Source of the DNA: Granulicella sp. L46
GTDB taxonomy: Bacteria; Acidobacteriota; Terriglobia; Terriglobales; Acidobacteriaceae
Assembly: GCF_009765785.1 (NCBI RefSeq)
Contig: NZ_LMUT01000012.1
Span: 136,385 to 172,608 of the forward strand
DNA: 36,224 nt
Direction of reading: 5' to 3'
Below the pieces are notes generated by a model. It did no database searches, had not been told where the DNA came from, and worked only from the letters and a program-made list of their open reading frames with translations. A program made the position numbers and the translations under genes. Below are positions 9,141 to 15,580 of this stretch, piece by piece. Each line of letters starts with the position of its first letter. The stretch's first letter is position 1.

Positions 9141-10331
9141 TTATTTGACCAAGGAAGTGGTGCAGTTGCTTGGAGGAGCTGCGCCGGCGAAGCGTCCTTC
9201 AATCCAATTGATGGCAGCCCCTGCGCTGTCGCGCGCAACAAACAGATGACCGGAGTTCGCAACGGGATACCACTGTACCGCGCTGCCCGCTTTGCAAAGA
9301 TCCTGCATGTATCTCTCGGTTATCGCGGGAGGGACAAGCGCGTCTTTCATGCCCTGCGCTAGAAAAATCGGAATTGATGGCGGCAGTGCCGTTGGCGTGT
9401 TGCTGGCAAGCAGGCTCTGCCACGGTTCAAGATCGGTGAAGTTATTAATCCGTAGAAAGCTTTGCTGGAGTTCCTTGGACGGCGCTCGGCGTTCGAGGAC
9501 ATCGAAATATCGCTCAATGCATCCGCTGGCTAGCTGATCAATCGCCGGCATCGCCTGTGGAGTTACTACCTGCGAAATTGGAGTTCCGTAAACGCGCGAC
9601 CACGACCATAAGGTCATCGCCGTAATGTTCTTGCCGCCGGAGGTAGCCATGTCGTCTTTGAGCAGGTCACCGAGTTCGGTAGCGGGCGCGGCCGCTGCCA
9701 CCCCGACCAATCGCAGCTCCGGAGCGTATGTCCCGGCGAGAATCCCTGTATAAAGTGCGGCCTGGCCGCCTTGGGAATGGCCCCAGACAACAAACATGTT
9801 GCCACCTCCTGCGCCTGGCATCGATCTCGCCACCCGGACCGAATCGAGCACGGCACGACCTTCGCTTACGCCGACGAGATAGGGATGTGGACCCGAGGTG
9901 CCGAGGCCAGGATAGTCGGTCGCGGTCACGACGTAGCCGCGCTGCAGCATCTCATGCAGGCCTTGAATCGAGTGAAAGAAGACACGCGCCAGCGACGGAG
10001 CGCATTTCGGAACGATGCCCGTGGTCGGGTGCGCCCATGCAATGATTTGCCGGCCATTCACCGGAATCGGTCCTGGCGGAATAATTACCACACCCGAGAC
10101 CGCGATGGACTCTCCCTGCAGCCCTTCTGATTTATACAGAACACGATGGGCGGTTGCGCCATCGGGAGCATTGTCCATGGGTTCTGATCGGATAAGCGCT
10201 CCGTTTGCGTAGGAGGATAGGTCAGTGCCAGTGACGGAATAAAAAGGCGTTTGTGCCGAGGACACGGCAACACACGCAAATAGGGAAGTCATCCAAAGCA
10301 CATTTGATAGTCGAACCAATCGTCCAAACAT
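9141..10331 (-). CDS. Secreted alpha/beta hydrolase, secretory lipase (LIP) family
   Basis: This 396-residue protein is predicted to be an exported esterase or lipase. A signal peptide (MFGRLVRLSNVLWMTSLFAC, cleavage near AVSSA-Q) is followed by the lipase features AHPTTG (about 100-105), DYPGLG (about 139-144), the nucleophile elbow GHSQGG (Ser186), a late KDALVPP that could hold the acid, and SGHLF for the His. This order fits the PF03583-type secretory lipases. ATG at 10331 is chosen because AGGAGG lies just upstream and the signal peptide begins there. An upstream in-frame start at 10430 would bury the signal sequence. It is the last gene of the minus-strand redox cluster, 177 nt after the NTF2-like gene, and may have its own promoter. 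Confidence 0.85.
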   Translation of the reverse strand: MFGRLVRLSNVLWMTSLFACVAVSSAQTPFYSVTGTDLSSYANGALIRSEPMDNAPDGATAHRVLYKSEGLQGESIAVSGVVIIPPGPIPVNGRQIIAWAHPTTGIVPKCAPSLARVFFHSIQGLHEMLQRGYVVTATDYPGLGTSGPHPYLVGVSEGRAVLDSVRVARSMPGAGGGNMFVVWGHSQGGQAALYTGILAGTYAPELRLVGVAAAAPATELGDLLKDDMATSGGKNITAMTLWSWSRVYGTPISQVVTPQAMPAIDQLASGCIERYFDVLERRAPSKELQQSFLRINNFTDLEPWQSLLASNTPTALPPSIPIFLAQGMKDALVPPAITERYMQDLCKAGSAVQWYPVANSGHLFVARDSAGAAINWIEGRFAGAAPPSNCTTSLVK

Positions 10332-10508
10332 GAGTTCCTCCTGAGGCGACCTTAGCGCCGCGATAGCCGTATCACGATGCTCGCGATGCGGAATACTGTT
10401 GCCAGTTTTAATGACAGCAAAAGCAGCCATCGCGTGGCTTGGTCCGTTTCCCGCGTAAGGTGGTTTGATTTACCTCAGCGTTGAGTGAGGGGAGCGCACG
10501 TCCGAGAC

Positions 10509-10895
10509 TCAACTGAATAGAGCATTGACGGAGGCCGTGTCGAAGTAACCTGTGACTTCGACGATCTTTTCGTCCTTCACGCGAAGCACCCAACAATAGT
10601 CGTTGACGTAGGTTCCGCCCTTTGAGAGCGGTGTTTCTCCGTGCCACTCGACCGTCACAAGATCTCCATCAGCCATCAGTCGTTTCAACCTGCACGATGT
10701 TGGACCGTTGAATACTTTTAGTAGCGGTTCATACGTCTTTGTCAGGTACTCTGACTTGCTGTGGGAGACACCCGAGATAGGAGTTGTTCCGATTGCCGTC
10801 CACTGAACGTCATCGGCGAGCGCTTTGAAGAAGACAGAAGAGTCTCCTGCCTCCCAGGTACTAAACAAATTGGCTGCCAGCTCTCTTACCTCCAT
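10509..10895 (-). CDS. NTF2/SnoaL-like (ketosteroid isomerase-fold) protein
   Basis: This 128-residue protein has the cone-shaped NTF2-like layout. N-terminal helices (VRELAANLFSTWEAGD) precede FFKALADDVQWTAIGTTPISG, then TYVNDYCWVLRVKDEKIVEVTGYFDTASVNALF, where the WVLRVKDGKIVEV-type strand and the final YFDTA are typical of SnoaL-like proteins. These act as small isomerases, hydrolases or stress-associated proteins; the substrate cannot be read. ATG at 10895 has GGAGA 3 nt upstream. A further upstream ATG at 10925 overlaps the stop of the FAD monooxygenase stump as TAATG, which suggests the gene was once translationally coupled to a full-length flavoenzyme. Confidence 0.78.
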   Translation of the reverse strand: MEVRELAANLFSTWEAGDSSVFFKALADDVQWTAIGTTPISGVSHSKSEYLTKTYEPLLKVFNGPTSCRLKRLMADGDLVTVEWHGETPLSKGGTYVNDYCWVLRVKDEKIVEVTGYFDTASVNALFS

Positions 10896-10924
10896 ACGTC
10901 TCCAATCAAAACTCAGGTAAGTCA

Positions 10925-11050
10925 TTAGGGTCGGTCGGCCAGCGACTGCCGCGATCGGTCCACAATTCCGACCAGCAAACCGTAGCGTGCGAGCTCTGAA
11001 GCCACCGTCAGGCCTACAGGGCCCGTTCCTACTAATGCATCCAGGTTCAT
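10925..11050 (-). pseudogene. N-terminal stump of an FAD-dependent monooxygenase
   Basis: A 41-codon frame on the minus strand begins at ATG 11050 and reads MNLDALVGTGPVGLTVASEL followed by ARYGLLVGIVDR. The GTGPVGLTVA motif and the acidic end of the second strand (VDR) are the N-terminal beta-alpha-beta dinucleotide-binding fold of PheA/TfdB-type aromatic hydroxylases and related flavoenzymes, normally around 400-550 residues. Here it ends at TAA after SLADRP. The stop overlaps an ATG of the downstream NTF2-like gene (TAATG). I read this as the remnant left by an internal deletion that removed the rest of the gene. Confidence 0.6.
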
Positions 11051-11137
11051 CTCAGTTTCTACCTTTACTAGAGTTTCGAGATCGCTACAGCTTTCCTAAC
11101 TGCGTCAAAATCCGCGCCGGAGCGGCAGGGAATTCGA

Positions 11138-11695
11138 TCACTGCGGAATGGAGATCAGTCCGCCCATATCTTCTGGGTAACCCGCCATGCGCAGGCCACG
11201 CTGCTTGGCTGCAAAGTAGCTTTCGATCCACCGAAAGCGGTCGCCGTCTTTCGGAAGGCCTACCGACTGGGCGATGCTGCCCAGCCCGATTGTCTTTCCG
11301 CTTGCGCCCCAGTTACCTTCTGGCACTTCGTTGATGACAACGAGCACGCTTGCGCCCGCGTCCGGCTCTGATGCGTAGCCCGTCACCTCGAGGATCGCTG
11401 AATTCACCCACGCGTGCACTTCTGTCTTGTGTGCCGCATTCATGTACCCTTCCGGAATCGTGACGTAGACCAGAAACTTTCCTGCCTTAGCGACGAAGGT
11501 GCTGTCCAGATGTCCTCCGACGAACCAATTGTCGGCGCTAATCTCGGCGAGCATCACGGTTGCGAATGCTCGCCCAGCGTGTGTTCCTGCGCCCCCCTCC
11601 ATTGTGATCAGGACGTCGGTAAGCTTTTGTCCCAGCGCATGTTTCCTCTGCGCGTCCAGCGCTCCCTGCGGGTAATACACGTGCATGATCGGCAT
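11138..11695 (-). CDS. Tautomerase-fold protein (4-oxalocrotonate tautomerase superfamily)
   Basis: This 185-residue protein starts MPIMHVYYPQGALDAQRKHALGQ at ATG 11695, with GAGGAAT 5 nt upstream. An in-frame start at 11740 lacks this context. Met removal would expose Pro1, the catalytic base of the tautomerase superfamily. The beta-alpha-beta unit (IMHVYYPQG then a helix) recurs in the second half (GKFLVYVTIPEGYMNAAHKTEVHAWVNSAILEVTG), so the chain looks like two tautomerase modules, as in MIF-like and CHMI-like members. The substrate cannot be assigned. It lies 73 nt downstream of the pirin gene and just before the FAD monooxygenase stump. A second, different tautomerase gene is at 21784-22242. 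Confidence 0.75.
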   Translation of the reverse strand: MPIMHVYYPQGALDAQRKHALGQKLTDVLITMEGGAGTHAGRAFATVMLAEISADNWFVGGHLDSTFVAKAGKFLVYVTIPEGYMNAAHKTEVHAWVNSAILEVTGYASEPDAGASVLVVINEVPEGNWGASGKTIGLGSIAQSVGLPKDGDRFRWIESYFAAKQRGLRMAGYPEDMGGLISIPQ

Positions 11696-11768
11696 AGATA
11701 TTCCTCGTTCGCTTTCTCTAAAGTTGCTTGGGCATTCCATCCTTAGCCGAACCAGACGAATGGTGCGA

Positions 11769-12512
11769 TTACATAATGGTTTCGACGATCAAGATGTCTG
11801 ATCTCTCTGTGCCGGTCTGAATGGTGACCTTGTCGGTCTCCCAAATGCCGGTGCTGTCCCGCTTGCCCAAGGAGGCGCCATTGCATGTCATCGAACCTTC
11901 GATAACGAACGCGTAGACTCCGTGATTTCCGGACGCAAGTTTGTACTCATAGGTTGCAGCTGCATCGGTATCGAGGCGAGAGATCTTTAGGTCTTGCGTA
12001 ATCGGCATCGAGCTGTCGTTCCCGACCAGCGGTGTCAGCTTATTGCAAGATGTTGTCGCGTTGAAGTGGGATCTCTGGTAGGTCGGCGGAAGCAATAGCA
12101 TGCCCGGAATTACCCACACATAGATCACGTGCAGATCCTGGGACTCAATGTTCAACTCGCAGTGCTTGCCGCCTGAACCGGCAGAGAACGCGTAGAAGTC
12201 TCCAGCCTTGAGCGTGTCCACTTTACCTAGCGTGTTGACGTGCGTCAGTTCACCTTCAAGGATGAAGGCCATGATGATGAAGTCGTGATGGGGATGCATG
12301 TTGTAGCCGCACCCGGCCTTACTGAAGATCTCGTCTCCAAAGACGCGGACTTTTCCAAAACCCTTGCGGCCCGTCTGGTAGTCGCCGAAGTTGAAGCTGG
12401 AATGGCGAGTGATGTATGCGTCAGGGTGTCCCGCGACATACGACGAGGCTTCCCCTGTCGACATGAATTTCCTGTGGTCCCGCTCTTCCGCTTTCAGTAC
12501 AAAACTTTGCAT
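11769..12512 (-). CDS. Pirin family bicupin (quercetin 2,3-dioxygenase-like, YhhW type)
   Basis: This 247-residue cupin protein has an N-terminal segment RHSSFNFGDYQTGRKGFGKVRVFGDEIF and then the metal motif NMHPHHDFIIMAFILEGE (His73, His75). A second motif, GKHCELN (His117, Glu119), completes the His-x-His plus His-x-Glu ligand set known from pirins. The C-terminal cupin is degenerate. Bacterial pirins bind Fe, and some oxidise quercetin. AAGGAGA is 5 nt before the ATG at 12512. Rubredoxin lies 27 nt upstream in the same direction, consistent with one operon of small redox and iron proteins. Confidence 0.87.
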   Translation of the reverse strand: MQSFVLKAEERDHRKFMSTGEASSYVAGHPDAYITRHSSFNFGDYQTGRKGFGKVRVFGDEIFSKAGCGYNMHPHHDFIIMAFILEGELTHVNTLGKVDTLKAGDFYAFSAGSGGKHCELNIESQDLHVIYVWVIPGMLLLPPTYQRSHFNATTSCNKLTPLVGNDSSMPITQDLKISRLDTDAAATYEYKLASGNHGVYAFVIEGSMTCNGASLGKRDSTGIWETDKVTIQTGTERSDILIVETIM

Positions 12513-12539
12513 GGTTGTCTCCTTTTACTATCCAATCTT

Positions 12540-12761
12540 CTAGAACGTGTTGCTGGAGCTGGACTGCGGCTCGCCCGGCGCGTACGGTATGACGACCATC
12601 TCGAAGCGCGCTTTTGGTGTGCCGCAATCAGGACATACCCAGTCCTCCGGTATCTGATCCCAGCGTGTGCCCGGTGCAATTCCGTGTTGCGGCAGGCCCA
12701 TCAGTTCGTCATAGAGGAATCCGCATCCGAGGCATAGATAGCGTTGGTATTGTTCACTCAT
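12540..12761 (-). CDS. Rubredoxin
   Basis: This 73-residue iron-sulfur electron carrier has two CxxC knuckles: [12 protein letters not shown] (Cys10, Cys13) and [14 protein letters not shown] (Cys43, Cys46). Between them are the typical [15 protein letters not shown] aromatic residues. The C-terminal tail past residue 57 ([15 protein letters not shown]) is longer than in minimal rubredoxins. Its place between a DUF2971-like gene and the pirin gene suggests it supplies electrons to an oxygenase or oxidoreductase of the cluster. The only candidate oxygenase seen nearby is the truncated FAD enzyme. Confidence 0.93.
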   Translation of the reverse strand: MSEQYQRYLCLGCGFLYDELMGLPQHGIAPGTRWDQIPEDWVCPDCGTPKARFEMVVIPYAPGEPQSSSSNTF

Positions 12762-12823
12762 GGTTATTTCCCTTCATCAGGTATTAGGCAGCTGTATGGT
12801 TTGTGAGGCTTCGATGGACATTG

Positions 12824-13582
12824 TCAGGCTATGGCAGCCGCATCGCCCATTTTCTTGAAGTTGAATCCCAGTGAAGGTGATGCCGTCGTGCATGGACCGC
12901 CCTCGAAAGACATCCCGTGTTCTTCTGCGAGGGTGCGCACTATGTTTCGCAGCCACAGCGAGGCGTGAGACCCAACATGCACTTCGTCGATTAAAGAGCT
13001 GAGTTCGACGGTCACCTCGACGCCCTGTTCCGGTCCCGGGGTAAAGGCTTCCTGGCCTCCTGTTTGAAGCAGCAGCAGTCGAACTTCCTTCTCGTCGCGC
13101 AGAACATGCTGCTTGTGCAGTGCCGGCAGAAAGATATTCCCGGTGGGCATGAGCGTTGAATCAAAATCGATGTATTGCACTCGCGAGAGGTACACTTTCT
13201 GGGTCGGGGAGGATGCGACGAGGGCTGCCTTGATCGCCTTCGCAGACGAGCGAATCGCGATCGGCTGCTCGCCGCCACCTTCGCTCCATCGCCGGTGCTC
13301 GGAAGAGCCATTTTCGTGCCAGCAATTTACGAACACGGCGCGTTGCACGCTGTGCATCAGGCTCAACGATCGACGAATCAACTCCGCCGGTTGGCCAGAC
13401 ACCGCCGCCAAGGCGACCTGGCTTTCGACGTCAACCAACGAGCTCGGCAAGCGATCAAAGCGCGCAAACTGCAGCACCCGATCCTCCATCATCTTCTGGA
13501 AGTCATCAAGCGACAGATACTGCCAAATCACAGGCTCTCCCGCTGGGGCCGACGGAAGTTCGGGATGATCGAAATAGGACAT
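12824..13582 (-). CDS. DUF2971-like protein
   Basis: This 252-residue soluble protein resembles the DUF2971 family. It has an N-terminal WQYLSLDDFQKMMEDRVLQFARFDRL block, then AVFVNCWHENGSSEHRRWSEGG (the NCWH...E...W core), PIAIRSS, VYLSRVQYIDFDS and KQHVLRDEKEVRLLL. The function is unknown; some relatives are listed near defence genes, but nothing here points to defence. It is the first gene of the minus-strand run that ends with the hydrolase, and a 14-base perfect palindrome lies 29 nt upstream of its start. Confidence 0.65.
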   Translation of the reverse strand: MSYFDHPELPSAPAGEPVIWQYLSLDDFQKMMEDRVLQFARFDRLPSSLVDVESQVALAAVSGQPAELIRRSLSLMHSVQRAVFVNCWHENGSSEHRRWSEGGGEQPIAIRSSAKAIKAALVASSPTQKVYLSRVQYIDFDSTLMPTGNIFLPALHKQHVLRDEKEVRLLLLQTGGQEAFTPGPEQGVEVTVELSSLIDEVHVGSHASLWLRNIVRTLAEEHGMSFEGGPCTTASPSLGFNFKKMGDAAAIA

Positions 13583-13610
13583 CGAACCTCGCTCTCTTCG
13601 GATAGGCAGG

Positions 13611-13624
13611 TCTTCGATCGAAGA
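13611..13624. promoter_or_regulatory. 14-base perfect palindrome, possible operator of the redox cluster
   Basis: TCTTCGATCGAAGA is a perfect 7+7 palindrome. It sits 29 nt upstream of the ATG of the first gene of the minus-strand cluster, in the position expected of an operator or core promoter site. No regulator gene is adjacent, so the partner protein is unknown. Confidence 0.4.
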
Positions 13625-13870
13625 TCTCTATTTCGCCTCGATATGAAGACTAACGAGGCATCATGGGATGAACAATAAGCGTCCCTACACAAAAATGCGT
13701 GTGGCTCTACACGGCCGAGCTGTTGGGTACGAAATGCCAACAAAGGGGTTTGAATTAGAGAATTTGCGCTTCTGCCGTACTCGCCTGGCTTGGCCCCATC
13801 GCTCGTTTCGCATTCATCCAAGGTGGCCAGTTCGACCACGCAGGGTTCGTTGAATCCCAGGCAAGCCCCC

Positions 13871-13897
13871 GCAAAGTCGGGTTTTCGGCAACTTCAG
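13871..13897 (+). repeat. Dispersed repeat, copy 1
   Basis: The core matches GTCGGGTTTTCGGCAACTTC exactly, preceded by GCAAA. It lies between the FAD oxidase 3' end and the DUF2971-like gene. AAGT at the left and ACTT at the right can pair weakly. Confidence 0.75.
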
Positions 13898-13946
13898 ACG
13901 TTTGCTGTCGAAGAAGCCCGATGTTTGCGCTACAAGCCGCAACCTA

Positions 13947-15386
13947 TCACGCGCGCCGTATGTTCTGGTTCAGAGAGAACAGATTCTGTGGATCATAGAC
14001 CGCTTTGACCTGCTGTAGCCGCGCGTAATTGGCACCATAGGCAAGGCGTACGCTTTCGTCTCCCTCGCGCTCCATGACATTGACGTAGTTTCCGTCTCCG
14101 TCAACAGGCAATGTTGTTTTCAACGCCTCAATCCAGTCACTCGCGGCTCGTTGTCCATCTGGCGGAGTCCATCCGGCAGAGACATCGAAGGTGATGCCAG
14201 CCCTCCGCAGAGGAAATGCTGTTGCCGATACCGGCACTCGCGATACTGCACCGTGAAGATGAACGAGGAAGCACTCCACCAGAAACGGCGCGCGCGAAAA
14301 TGCATCTGCAAGAATCTCGATTCGCTGGTCGTCGAAATCTGTGAAAAACCCGCTGCAATGTTCTTCGTATCTCGGCGGAATCTCGGCGGAAGTCACCTGT
14401 TCAAGCTCGAGATACGACCTTATCTGGACCGCATCATGCACGACGCTCGGCTGATGACGAAGAGGAGCCAGCAATTTTTCGCCCACGCTCGGATCACCCA
14501 CATAGCACGCCTCAATAACGATTTGCGGTTTGTGGCCAGGCCGGGCAGCCACCAAGGCAATCACGGTCAATTCATCCGGAATCCCTGCAATGAACTCTCT
14601 GAACTCCCGTAACAGCGCCCCCAGGTCAGCTGACTCAAGGACAATAATCCCTGCAAGCACCCTCGAAACGGGGTGCAGTGTCACCACGAACTCAGTTACG
14701 ATTCCGAAGTTGCCGCCGCCACCGCGAATGGCCCAGTACAGGTCGGGGTTTTCGTGCTCGCTCGCGCGAACGTGGCGTCCGTCTGCGAGGACCAACTCTG
14801 CGGCAAGTACGTTGTCGCATCCCAGGCCGTACTTACCCATGAGTGGGCCAACGCCCCCTCCGAGAAGAAACCCTCCAACACCCACCGAGGGACACTGCCC
14901 GAGTACCGTGGCAAGCCCACTTTTCGCCGTTTCAACCTCCACCCCCCCACACAACATTCCGCCGCCCAGCCGGGCATGGCCTTCGTCCGCAGCGATCGCC
15001 AAGCTGCGAAAGCCCGACATGTCGAGCACAATACCTCCGTCACACGTGGAGTATCCGGCGTAGCTGTGGCCTCCGCATCGTACCGCAAGCGGTAAGTGAT
15101 TCGAGCTCGAAAACTTGACGGTGGCTTGGATGTCCTGTGCGTTGGCAGCATGAACTACAAGCACGGGATGCCCGGCATACTTGGCTGCATAGCCCTTCCG
15201 AAGCCGCTCGTAGTCTGTGTCGCCGGGGCGGAACACCGTTCCGCTAAGGCCTTTCGCAAATTCTGACAGGCCTGATTCGCTCGGCCTTAAAACCGGCCGC
15301 GGCCCCGGCTGTCGAACAAAACCGTTGCTTCCAAGAAGAGGAAGGGAAGAACAAACGCCCTGCCAGAGAAAAGCACGCCGATCCAT
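13947..15386 (-). CDS. Berberine-bridge-type FAD-dependent oxidase, bicovalent flavin
   Basis: This is a 479-residue oxidoreductase. From ATG 15386, a twin-arginine-like export signal (MDRRAFLWQG then CSSLPLLG) is followed by the PCMH FAD-binding domain. It has RCGGHSYAGYS (His107) and VLGQCPSVGVGGFLLGGGVG (Cys165), the two residues that attach FAD covalently in berberine bridge enzymes, glucooligosaccharide oxidases and some antibiotic-tailoring oxidases. The C-terminal DPQNLFSLNQNI is the BBE motif. The substrate cannot be read. AAGGTGG precedes ATG 15386, favouring it over the in-frame GTG at 15395. It lies directly upstream of, and in the same direction as, the redox cluster. Confidence 0.87.
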   Translation of the reverse strand: MDRRAFLWQGVCSSLPLLGSNGFVRQPGPRPVLRPSESGLSEFAKGLSGTVFRPGDTDYERLRKGYAAKYAGHPVLVVHAANAQDIQATVKFSSSNHLPLAVRCGGHSYAGYSTCDGGIVLDMSGFRSLAIAADEGHARLGGGMLCGGVEVETAKSGLATVLGQCPSVGVGGFLLGGGVGPLMGKYGLGCDNVLAAELVLADGRHVRASEHENPDLYWAIRGGGGNFGIVTEFVVTLHPVSRVLAGIIVLESADLGALLREFREFIAGIPDELTVIALVAARPGHKPQIVIEACYVGDPSVGEKLLAPLRHQPSVVHDAVQIRSYLELEQVTSAEIPPRYEEHCSGFFTDFDDQRIEILADAFSRAPFLVECFLVHLHGAVSRVPVSATAFPLRRAGITFDVSAGWTPPDGQRAASDWIEALKTTLPVDGDGNYVNVMEREGDESVRLAYGANYARLQQVKAVYDPQNLFSLNQNIRRA

Positions 15387-15460
15387 AAGGTCCACCTTGA
15401 GTAAGTCGCCGCAACAGCAATCCTAAATGTACCGCGCGCCGCAGACCCTCTTCCGTGTCT

Positions 15461-15482
15461 GCAAAGTCGGGTTTTGCGGGCA
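15461..15482 (+). repeat. Dispersed repeat, copy 2 (diverged right half)
   Basis: GCAAAGTCGGGTTTTGCGGG matches the left half of the consensus exactly, then diverges (GCGGGCACCTC in place of CGGCAACTTC). It sits in the 194-base gap between the PknB-type kinase 3' end and the FAD oxidase start. Confidence 0.6.
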
Positions 15483-15580
15483 CCTCGATATTCGCGACGA
15501 TCCGAGAGCCCTAAGGAGTCATCCGCTTGTTGGCCTCACCTAACCGGAGTTGCCCATGGTCCGGACTTAGCCGGTGAAGG

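Larger units (their letters stand above)
13583..13946. other. Intergenic region upstream of the redox cluster
   Basis: These 364 bases separate the DUF2971-like gene from the 3' end of the FAD oxidase gene, both on the minus strand. They hold the palindrome TCTTCGATCGAAGA (13611-13624) and one copy of the dispersed repeat (13871-13897). Open frames across it (for example 13528-13839 minus) look like shadows. I see no gene. Confidence 0.45.

Noticed and set aside
12824-13582. DUF2971-like gene as an anti-phage defence system
   Set aside because: It sits in a metabolic cluster, and no nuclease, NTPase or other defence partner is adjacent.
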